Shown here in pieces: positions 1-10,874 of a DNA stretch of 64,000 bases. The stretch is from Neodontobutis hainanensis. Lineage: Eukaryota > Chordata > Actinopteri > Gobiiformes > Odontobutidae. The notes under the pieces are model-generated. The model saw only the letters and a program-made list of their open reading frames with translations, searched no databases and was not told where the DNA came from. Numbering within the stretch: position 1 is the first letter of the stretch; every line of letters begins with the position of its first letter. Where the stretch lies: assembly GCA_024349245.1 (NCBI GenBank), contig JALDNG010000835.1, forward strand, positions 99,007 through 163,006, given 5' to 3'. The position numbers and the translations under genes are program-made.

Positions 1-1600
1 CGAATGCGGATAGACCAGAAACTTCTCAATAGTTTGTTACAGACAGTTAACCTGGAAGGGCAACTAGCTGAAGCCTAGATTTTCAGGTAACGTATGACAT
101 TGGTCTTATTTAAATTGCACGAAATGAGCCTCATACAGCCGATCGTATGTCAATATGCTTCCATATTGATAGATATTTGCGATAATCTTAAAGGACTAAC
201 CTTCGAACAGTTTGTACAATCGCAGAAGGGGGATCTCTACATAAACTGGATCTTAGATTTTCTTGAAAATACATCAAAATTTGAAGGATGTAACAACAAA
301 AACCAAGAAATTTAGTACAATTTGCCAAAATCATAAAGTTTGAGACGTAGTGTACTCGTTAGAACGCACTTCGAAAATAGGATACTAGGTGACAGTGTTG
401 TTGTCCAAACAGAATTGATACCCATCATAAAAATGTCACAAGATAATATGGGACATCTGGGCATCCGCAGAACCTTAGGCCGAGAATTCGCTAGATTTTA
501 CTTACCAAACAAAATGAAAGATCTCGAAAGCTCGATTCAGAATTGTGAAGAATGCGCTTTCTCTATCCTCTTCAAAGTTACGTCAAAGAGCCCTTGAAAC
601 AAATTGAAACATCAAAATTCGGTGAGATAAGAGGATTGAATATAGTTAGGGTTCTACCGCTAGTGGATGGATATCGATATATTTTCACAATTATTGATCA
701 TAACAAAAAATGCTGACAGCTGTATAATGGCAAGAAATAAATGCAAAAACGTAATTTGCCCATTTTTTCAACTTAGTGTACTTTTATGGAAAGCTACATG
801 CAATCTTGACCGATCAAGGTACCAATTTCGAAAACAAACTAATGAAAAACGTTTGTGCAACAGAAGGAATATGTTAAGGACCTATCCCTACATACTAAAG
901 GTGATGAATTTATTGAACGAACAAATGCACCCTTCCACGAATGTCACCACAATCAAAATGTTTAAATGATTATTGGCTTAATTTTGGCCAGTATTATGTT
1001 TTATTTATAGTCAAAGCACTTATGACACTGTTGGAATAGATCCATTTTCAATTATCTAACAGAAACAACCTACAATCTCTCAAACTAATCTCGGGAAAAC
1101 TGAGAATAAACCCCTCTGGGATAGAGTGAGATTATGCAGAACTATGTAAACGACGAAGGACTATCCTAAACGCTAGATGGAGAAACAAAAAAAGTCTTCG
1201 GAAAGGCACTTGAAATATTTTCAATTTTATATTAGAGATCTGATTTACCTTAAACCCCGTGAATAAATACAAGAGAAAGAAGTTTTGTCCCTCATGTAAA
1301 GGTCCATACAAAGTTATAAAAGTGAGAGTGCATAATATCCTGGTCGAACAAGGTGAAACTAGACAAATATTCATAAAAATAGAGCATAAACAAATGAACC
1401 TCGTCTCGAACATCCTAAATGTCACTAAAATCTTCAAAAACCAAAATGGTGAATCGAAGAAACATAAAAAAGAAGAAAAATAATTTGGAAGGATCGGGAA
1501 CACTCAGCATACGCTACCCCGGATCTAGTCAAGGAAGAGAAATTAGACCGCCAAAACGATTCAGTTGAAGAACCAGACCTTTTGAGGAGGAATTTTAATG
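1..1600 (+). mobile_element. Decayed Ty3/gypsy retroelement, 3' part of pol
   Basis: The segment reads as the back end of a gypsy-type pol polyprotein, in the usual order: RNase H-to-integrase linker (about 94-315), H2C2 zinc-binding domain (about 340-600), integrase catalytic core (about 625-960) and C-terminal GPY/F-like region with a GPYKVIKV match (about 1225-1480). A basic tail follows near 1540. The coding sense shifts between frames and has in-frame stops, so this is a dead copy. Reverse transcriptase, gag and the 5' LTR would lie before the window. I could not delimit a 3' LTR after 1500. Family assignment is from motif order. Confidence 0.8.
340..1480 (+). pseudogene. gypsy integrase pseudogene
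   Basis: The zinc-binding domain is clear: GHLGIRRTL followed by a CEEC-type pair near 540-555. In the catalytic core, the block that normally carries the first acidic residue (usually D-I-V-G-P-L-P) reads N-I-V-R-V-L-P-L around 640-660, so that Asp seems to have become Asn. The TDQG block (about 815) and the ERTN block (about 920) keep the second Asp and the Glu. The core is split by stops and at least two frame changes (about 710 and 870). The C-terminal GPYKVIKV block lies at about 1300. Not functional as it stands. Confidence 0.75.
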
Positions 1601-3065
1601 ACATGCACATATAGAATTAGATAACGATGCCAGAACTTAAGCTAAATATCATGATTTGATGCAATAAAATAACATTTAGTTTCGTGTATAAAGGAAAATT
1701 TCAGACTATTGGAAATACGATATGATAAATGTTAAATATTTTAAATTAGTTTTCATTTTAAATCTTATTAAAGAAATTAAAACTTTTGGTTTATATGAAT
1801 GCTTCAACAGACTTTTCTACAAAGTGAAATAATACAAAAAACTGTATCTTACAAAATTAAAATTTTATATTAGATATAGTTATTAACACAGATCCTTATT
1901 TGGGGATTTTTTGTAAAGGGTGAAACAAAACTTCACGGACATTTAAACGTTTACACTGAAGGTTATTAGCTTAGATATAAAAATCTGTAGTGTTTCATTA
2001 ACCATAAATTCAATCACTAGTTTTTAATAAAAATAATTTTGATTGAGTTTCAAGTTAAAATAATTAATTAACGTCGAATCGTTGTCGACGCAATTATCAA
2101 ACAGCTAAAATTCAAAAAGAATGTTGTGTAAAAGCCCAGATTTAAATTAAGAAATACTTAAATATTTTCATATAAAGTTAAAAACGGTAAGAGTAACAAT
2201 CAAAAAACTGCTTATTTATTATGCCGTCATTGCCTCGGTGCTGGTCCAGTTCCTAAATATCCGCCTATGCTAAACATACACTTTCGTCTTTTAATATCAC
2301 TTTATAAACAAACTAATCAGGATTATGCTGTTTAACATCAAGATAAAATGTACTATCGTCGTTCCTGACCATTGATTTTTCATCGAGGATTAAAGGCTTA
2401 CAAGGTTTTTTGTCGTGAAGGTTCGGTTATGTATTAATGGATGATGCACACATTTGTATCTGATTTTTATATTTTATTAAATATCTAAGTTATCATTTCA
2501 AAGAAAAAATAATTAGTATATGCTCATTATGAATTTCGTACAATTTGATTTTTATACATTTTTTGTATATCAAGATAAAAACCAAACTGAGATTGTTTCC
2601 ATGATTTTATATATCATAATAACATACATTGAATGTTTTTTTAAATTTGAATATAATTTAGAAATATTAAATCCCTAAACTGGGAAACCAAAAGACGGTA
2701 AATGTTTGATTATGATATTCTTCAATTTATTTTAACGTTATTAAATTACTGGATGCATTGAGTTGTCAAATTTTCAAAATTACTAAAATTTTAAAATTCA
2801 AAACAACTGATTTAAGTTCAGGCTGATCGCTACACATCGATTGCAGAACAAAACGTGAAAAATTTTAATAAAATCTTTTCAATCAAAAAATCGACGATAA
2901 TTTAAAATAAAAGGTAGGTAACCCATAATGTAAATTATTTTTATCCAAATCGGTTTTATCGGAGTTCCTCGTTCATAAAAAATCAACTAATCAAGCTTTA
3001 ACCCGAATCTGTCGTACTTTCCAATAAATTCAAATTTCGAACTTATAGATTTTTAAGGTATATTA
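1601..3065. other. AT-rich intergenic stretch
   Basis: Mostly AT-rich with short ORFs. One GC-richer patch at 2225-2450 can be read on either strand as short protein-like stretches, but I recognise no family. No repeat, tRNA or regulatory site is evident. Confidence 0.5.
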
Positions 3066-3563
3066 ATGGCTGCTTCGTGTATATTTTGTTCGATGATCGA
3101 AGAATATAAAAACTCGAAGTTAAATAATATTCCTTTGAGGTAAATAAGAAAGAAATACTTTAGGATGACGATTTTGTGATTGTAAAAGACAAATATCCGA
3201 ATGCAGACAACCATTTGTTATTGATACCAAAAGAACACATCCCGTCTATTCATCATATAAACGAAGCTGAAAAAAATTAAGTACTATTTAATACGATAGT
3301 TTTTAAAATGCCAGATGTCGTTTCATTTTTCCTTCAACGTGAAAAAGTATCAATAGATCAAACAAGGTAAAAAGTTATTTTATTAAAGAATTGGATTTCA
3401 CAAACCACCTTTCGTGACGATAAATCACCTCCACCTCCATATTTTATACCCTGAAAGTTCTATATCTTTTTTTGGGAAGATAAGTTTTTCAAGAATTATG
3501 CCATGGTTTGTTTCTGTATACATTTTATTAATTGAAGCTTTCACAATTTCTCGATCAGAATAA
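3066..3563 (+). CDS. HINT3: HINT3-like HIT-family hydrolase with two frame breaks
   Basis: HIT proteins hydrolyse nucleotide phosphoramidates or adenylates through a His triad. Seen here: an N-terminal MAASCIFC start; a central DDDFVIVKD..P.ADNHLLLIPKEH block (about 3164-3240); and a C-terminal GFHKPPF...INHLHLHI block (about 3394-3450) carrying H-x-H-x-H. The spacing and the GFH.PPF motif point to HINT3 rather than HINT1. Introns: 3140-3163 (24 nt), 3281-3299 (19 nt) and 3367-3388 (22 nt). After splicing the frame is off by one at two places, the T run near 3135 and the A run near 3270, where one base appears to be missing. With both allowed for, the length is about 144 aa; human HINT3 is 182 aa. 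Either a recent pseudogene or a real gene with homopolymer errors. Confidence 0.8.
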
Positions 3564-6500
3564 ATAACATGAAATAAACAAAACACAAATAGAGTGGTTT
3601 CGTTTTCTTTAAGTCAGGTCTTTTATTAGTATCTCCAGTTATCGATAAAATTTCATTCAATCAATCTCCAAATGTTTTTTGAGAAATAAAACCTGTTTGG
3701 AAAGGTTAAAAATTATAGCACATGCGCATTTATTTATTCTTAGCATCAAAAGACATGACAAGATTTCAATTTAAGTAACATCAAATTTTTGATTCTTTGC
3801 TCCAGTAAATTCTGGTTAGGTAAGATTCTTGTTTAATATAACAACACAAACAAATTTACTCAAAATTTGAGTAAGGTGTTTTTACATAGAATTTATTGAT
3901 GGTATACGATTGCTGTGTAGGTTTATAAGTATCCCATAAAATTTGTAGATATCTCCATAGATTAATGCGCTCTAAATCCCAATCCCATATTTTAAGAGGA
4001 TTTTTACATTTCTCAATTACAATGATAACAGTATGGCTTTGTTTGTCTGTTTTTATAATTCTTCATTTTTGGATACTCATTGAAACTGATATCATTCCTG
4101 CTTTTATACAATTCACATTCTTGAAAAATTTCATTCCATTCTGTCGTTTTTGATACTTGAAAAATTTATAGGATCACTCGTTAGCTTAATCCAGAAAAAA
4201 TATAAGGGAGTGGATTTAGTTTTAATTAATTTCCAAATGAAGTTATGATTTGAAAGGTTTAACTTCCACAGTTGGATTAGAGCGATAGGCAGGCTTTATT
4301 TTTTCCAGTGAAACAAAAGGCACAAAGATGAGTGCTCAAGTGGCGCAGAGTTGGGGTATGAATATTGAGTCAGAATCGCAGACTAAATGATACTTGAGAT
4401 GAGTCTGGACGAACGTAATTGTCCGAAGTTAAATGCTAAACTGTCTAGTACCTAGTTTTATATAGTTTTTCTGAAATGTATATAGACTCTGTAGCTCCAT
4501 CTGTATAATTTCTGCACTGGTTTGTTTAAACTGATTCGTATATTTAAAAATTGCGAATTCAATGAAAATTTCTTTCAATTAGTTCAAATGAAAACTTAAA
4601 AAATTTCCATGAGGAGTAAATATGTCGTAGTTAGCACCCAAAGTAGTTGATAACTTTGATTCCAAAACAATAAGATTTAATCATTAAAATATTTTACATT
4701 TTCACTTTTTCTACTTTAAATTTCTCTTTGTCATGTGATTGATGAAATGTCTTCTAATTCTTCGCTTAACGTAAATCCTTTTCCACTAACATTTAGTTTT
4801 ATAAAGTTATTAAATTTTAATTATAGTTTGGTGAATAAAATTGTAATGAATTTTTTTAAGCCTCCGTTCTTGACCGTTTTTATGATAATTCCGCCATTTT
4901 GAAAATGGGAAATATTTGAACATTCGTTCAAAAACAACCCCTTAAGTACCATATAGCGTTTATACCTTATTTTTAATGAGAATTATAAACCATCAGAATT
5001 TGATTCATTGTATTTATCCATAGAAATTTCTTTACTAACCTTGAAATGTACGGCTTTAGTTATTATCCCTGGCGTGGTTATATAAAAATCCTTCAATAGT
5101 GATTGAAATACTGCAAAATAATACCATCAAACAAATTAAAATGGACAGGTCTTGGTTGGGTTTTGATAAAGTAAACCGTAGCTTTATTTCTTATTTTTGT
5201 GAGATATGGCCACATTACATCGCTGAATTTATATATTCCCAATTAGTTCTTAAAATTTCGAAATTATTTAGCCTATTTGCACATTATCAAGATTTATGAG
5301 AGAAATACATGTTTTAAATTATCGATATTTAACTTCAATAAACTTATTTAATTGATTAAAATGAAAAGACAAGAAAATGATAATTCTAGAACATTCTGGG
5401 GAAATGGCGCGCATCTTGAGAAGCGCATTCTTCGAAACTAACACCATTCTAACTCTCAGAGGACATGATGAGAGTTTTAACCAGTGGCAACCTTACACGG
5501 CCTGACATTCAAGCAACCCACATGAGAGTAACCCTGTTAAATGCATTGCCTTATGGTAGAGTTATACTTAAAACATATATACATAATTATTTTTTAAAAA
5601 TACTTGCTCGTAGTTTGACTCATCCTGATATACCAAAAATACATTTTATATTTCGTTCTCATTGTTAAAAAATTGTCAATTTTGTTTATCTTTTCAGATT
5701 TTTGTTCTTTAAGAACTACATTGTTTTAAATTTATGTCATTTGTTTTTATCCATATCCAGTACAAAAAATGTTATTCTCGCACAAACGAAATTTTATTCG
5801 TTATTTATGAAGGAATGGGGATGTTACTGGTGTTGATACAGATTTTTGTTTTTGAGCATATTAATCCGAGAATATTCTTATTATCCACCATATAAGCTGA
5901 TAAAAAATTCATAAAGAATATTAAGTCTTCGTTATAAACATAGAAAAAAGATTAGTTTAAAACTATGCGTTTCTGATGAAAATCAACTGTTTAGTTTTTT
6001 GTTTGAATCTAATTAGCCTTTTCGTAGGCGTTAAAAAATTTCAAATGAGGCAAACTAAATGATATTGTTCAAGCTAATATGACAAGTTCGCAAGTCATGG
6101 AGAATTGACATTTTGCACTTAATATCCCTTTCTACTCTGAATTTTTTATTGAACACAAATGTGTAGATTTAAAAAAGTTTCAAAACATGTTTTGTTTAAT
6201 TTAGAGAATAACAGTTTCTAGAATTCACATTGTGTAAACAACTGTCATTATACATGAAAATGGCGGTTTATTTGGAGTAAATATATTCAGGTAAAACTTG
6301 TGCTTATGTTTACAAATGTTTTCTAAACATTTTTTCTTGATAAGTTGTATTGCATCGACGATTCAATATTTGAATATTCATGAATTTAGAGTTCACATTT
6401 AAGATAACTTTCGATTTTGGGATAAAGGAACTCATAAAAACTAAAATGCCGATAAATTAACGTTTTTATTTATGTTTATCACTCCCATGTACAAGAGACG

Positions 6501-8061
6501 CCATTATAAATAACCGTCCAAGTTTAAAATTCATTCTCTTATTAAACATCCATAAAGTTAATCAGAGAGTCGGAAATCAGATGAATATACCGTGGTCATT
6601 TTTAGCGTACCTAAGGCATAGAGCTCATAAGAAAAATTAAATCATCAAATTCCAACTAAACTCAACCGTGATTTAATTAAGACATCTAGATAGATAAAGC
6701 TCAGTTTAGTTTAGTAATCCAATATCATAATTTCTATGAAATTCAGATAAATTCATTTTGGTTGAATCGGTATGCGATGAAAAATTGATAGTTATAGGTC
6801 TTCAGCTTTAATAAAATTAGCATCATTAATTATTGATTTAGACAGATAATAATTCAATCACAACATCAAAATATTACTCTACCTTAATATAAGAGTCTCA
6901 ATCTGGATGTCCCCTGTGGCTATTAGAATATAAACTCGTTATTATTTTTTCATGATAATGATAATAATGCTCTGAAACGCTCTCAATCTTTATTTTATCG
7001 ACCGAGACGTTTTTGAAATTTTTCTAAAATCAAATCAAATGAAGATAAGTAAATTCTACTCGTGGTTTACATTCAACCCGGAATATCTTTTAAGGAATGA
7101 TTTCTTCCAATGTTTTATCCAAAAATATACACATTGCGTTTGAAAGATGATCTTATCGTCGATTTATCGTGGAATAAATTGATAAAATGCTCAACTTAAT
7201 TCCTCGCAGTACTTTTGTGGGATAAAAATTTCAATAACTACGCTTTGACAAACACAACATGTTTCCTAACTCAAATTAAATCCAAAAGATGCACGAAAAT
7301 ATATGAATATTTGTTCTCAGATAAAAGCGCCGGGTTTTGAATCCATAAAAGGATATCTTCACGTTTTGGACTTTATTTTGCTCACTAAAAATATGCTGAA
7401 TATCAATGGGTTGACTAATGCGGTGGTTCAAACACGAACCACTTACTCCATCACACGAATTCACGACACATCACCAAATGATTTTTTATAAATTTTGAAT
7501 TATTTCATTCAATTTTATACAAACTAAAAAATCAGCTTTTTTGCCACTGTGAATAAACTGTCCACCAAATATATCTCAGGTCTAGGTTGATCTTTGAATA
7601 GCTCCCAAAAGGCTGAGAAACTTCCCCACCAATGCTTAAAAAGTTCAATTTACCTTTGTCTGTAATTACGCTGAAATTTGCAACAATATACCGCAATGAA
7701 AAACTCGAGAATATATGGCTAAATTTGTTGACACCGCCTTATGTGGCAGAACAGCCATTAAAAATTGAAGAATTAAAAAAAGACAATTTTTGTTTTGAAT
7801 AGGTAAAACTTAAGCATGGTTCATGAGATCAAAATTGAAATCCCTTAGCTTACTGCTATGTATAGAAACGAGTGTGATTTAATTTAGTAGTTTTCTATCA
7901 CTTAACCCCCATGCGAGAGCTTCGCTAATATTAAGCCGTTTTAATTATATTAATGGGATTGAATATTAAAAGTAATGGATATCTCATTTATCTTTAATTT
8001 TAATAAATCTGATTTATTAATTTCATCAAATAGTTTTAATTAAATTCTGAGTAACATTATA
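3564..8061. other. AT-rich intergenic stretch with a few GC-richer patches
   Basis: No supportable gene. Patches that stand out: 4270-4450 with possible RNA stems; 5404-5505, a 33-codon ORF with a hairpin inside it; and 7421-7440, a perfect 7-bp stem (GTGGTTC/GAACCAC) with a 6-nt loop. The remainder is AT-rich sequence with short random ORFs. Confidence 0.45.
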
Positions 8062-8522
8062 TCAAAAAGTATTTTTAAGTATATTATACACGAGATACAA
8101 ATTATAAGATACACTATTATCGCGCCCACGCAGATTAGTTTTGGCCTGGGTTCCTGTTTTTATTTTTTCCATGAATAACATTCCGTTTTTGCGTTTAATA
8201 TTTATTCTGAGATGATTTATATCCATCACTACAGAAACTTTTACTGATGTAGCTGAAAAGGTTAAATTTATGATATCACAAAGAGTTTTACCATTTAATT
8301 TATTTAAACTTTGAAAAAATGTTTCAAATGCATTGGAAATAATTATTTTCTTCAAATAATTGTCCATTTTGGAGTTATAAATAATTTTCATCAACTTCTG
8401 TTGATGACATTTCCCCCATGCGTCACAGAGTTATGTTTCAGTTTTAATGTAACTGTCATAATTAAACCTTCAAAATTAAGAGCAGTAATTATTTTCGGAA
8501 AAAACTCTTTTAATTTTCTCAT
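8062..8522 (-). CDS. Unidentified protein, two or more exons
   Basis: I do not recognise this family. Reading on the minus strand from an ATG at 8522, about 32 codons run to a candidate 29-nt GT..AG intron (8398-8426). The frame then resumes in phase 0 for about 110 codons to a TGA at 8062-8064, giving roughly 144 aa. The product is soluble-looking, Lys/Asn/Ile-rich, with a basic NIKRKNG segment; I see no signal peptide or membrane span. More exons may lie upstream: 8569-8690 has a possible 22-nt intron (GTGAAC..CCAG) flanked by protein-like sequence, but I cannot join it in frame to 8522. A TATATAA immediately precedes the chosen ATG. The plus-strand ORF over this region is likely a shadow. 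Confidence 0.4.
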
Positions 8523-10874
8523 TTATATAAAGTTGATCTTATGTTTAACCGAAAATAATTTAAAAATATATGTAAATTCGATAAATAAAGCACGAGGCAA
8601 TCGTGTTTTCCGGACCTGTTCGGTTCTTAGCAGCTGGTTGAAATGTTTAGTTCACAAATTTGTCGATAAACCAAAGATAATTTAATTTCAAAGTTTAAAT
8701 AAAATCTATTTTTTATTAACATGAGCAAAAAATAAGAGTCTGATTTTTTTAACGGAGGATATGAAAATTTACAAATTGTAACAAAAATTTATTTAAATAC
8801 TAAATCATAAAAAATAAGTCTGTTTTTAATATGTTAATCTGATTACAGAGGACAAACGAAGGGTTTATTAAAACTTATACACTTTATCAAAAAGAATCAA
8901 GAATAAGAAACTATATTTCTGACTGTCAAGGTTTGTGAAATTATCGATTATTAAACATTAACCATATATAAATTTATAATTTTGTGTTTTCGCTGAATTT
9001 CTTTCATGTAATTGAAAAAATGGTTGATCATAATTTTCGAAAAACATATTTTTCTTAAAACTTAATACCAGAAAATAGCAAAAATTCTGATATTCCAGAA
9101 TAATGTGATTCAATAAAAATCCATTCATTTGCGCTGAAAAATATCCGTAAATTCTTAATTATTTTGAGAATGAACTTTTATTTTACATTTATGCAGTTTT
9201 TTTAATTTTTGAAGTTTTCCCCTTTAGTTTAAGATTCATTCCATGTTTTCTTTAGCGACATTACTTTTCATGAATTTATACGCACGAGATTCTTTTGAAT
9301 AACTTAAACATTCAAGTTATAACACTTGAGCGTGCTTAATTCTGCATTGAACGCTTTTTTTCGGTTTAAATTCCATTATCATGAGTATGTATAATCATTA
9401 TTTCATGAGAACTATGTGATTAATTAACAGATAGTTATGTAATGATACACTTTTTATTTATACTTTTGTTTGAAGAATAACACATTTAATGTTCCAATGA
9501 TTTTAAAAACATAAAATTTTATCTTATGTATGGTTGCTAAAATGATATTAATAAAAGTCGTGCACTTTTAATTTAAATTATCTGCATGATATTTTTTATA
9601 AGCTAGATATCACTACCTATTCCGGGCTAGTTAAAATATTAAAAATCTCTTAGACATCCATAAGATTTTAGCAAGAGTGAAATTTTTTATTTTAAATACC
9701 TTGATTTTACTAAGGATTTCATTTATACCACTTTTTGACTTTATAAAGAGCGTGAATTTCAAAAAACAAGGATTTTTCAGTTTTATGTGGTGAATTTTAA
9801 TATATAACTTAAATTTGACACATTGCCATTTTGTGTTTAATTTTGGTTTTATAAACAGATAAACACCTCGTTTAATCCTCGTGCAATTTAATACCTCACA
9901 TATTATCCAGAATAACGCCTTTAAATTTTAATGCAAATAGGATATATTTTCGACAAAAAAATTAGGAAGAAATTTTTGGAAAAATAGTATTTATATTTGG
10001 AATAATTTTTTCATACAAAATTAATCTCTCATTGATAATTTTGTCTCATATTAATCTTAATTTCCTTTTATTCTCTGCTTAAAAGGAAATCTGAATACTT
10101 AGAACGACACCAAAACTTACTCAATCAATTTAGATTGCAAACGATAGTAATTTAACAAGGAAATGATGAGCTGATATAATTAGTTTTTTAAGTAGCATAA
10201 AATAGGATATACATAACCCTTTTGATCAGATTGACGTTTGAGATCGTCTATTTAGGCGAGAATTGCCGACATAGCCCGTATTTAAAAATATTAGGAATGA
10301 ATTAGTAGCAAAGTAGAAACCAAAAATTTTAACATCGATTTACATAAATTAGCCAATCTACATTGAACCTATTTTATTAAAATTTATATAGATCAGCCTC
10401 GCAAAATTCACTAGCTAAATATAAAAGTATACATAGAATCCCAAAATCGTAAAAATATGAAAACAAAATTTACATCTAAAATTGATAACTTTTTATTGAT
10501 TAAAAGAATACATTTTATTTGATATACATCGATTTTACTTTTGTCTTAAAATTGCTTACCAAATGATATAAATTCGTTAGATGGTTTGTATGAGAGTAAG
10601 TCAGCGAGGCATACCTTATTGCCAGTCTTAATTTTGGAATTATCCAAAAAATTCAATTAGATTGCAATTTTGATTTCAAAAAACTAAGTCATTAAAATAC
10701 ACGCAAATATACCCGAGGCGTTTTTGTCTTATACTAATTTCTAAAATGATTAAGGCAAAAAAAACCATTTCGCGAATCTTGATGAAATTATTTTCAATAA
10801 ATTATTATAACTTTAAAATTTAACTTCATAAACTATGAATATTGAGCAACCGAATTTGATGAAATAGGCTGAAA
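8523..10874. other. AT-rich intergenic stretch
   Basis: Apart from possible 5' exons of the preceding minus-strand gene at 8569-8690, I see only AT-rich sequence with frequent stops in all frames. Confidence 0.5.

Noticed and set aside
1132..1503. 123-codon minus-strand ORF
   Set aside because: Antisense of the gypsy integrase C-terminal region.
8311..8685. 124-codon plus-strand ORF
   Set aside because: It overlaps the minus-strand gene candidate at 8062-8522, whose reading is more protein-like and has a fitting 29-nt intron; the plus ORF is Ile/Phe/Leu-rich as expected of a shadow.
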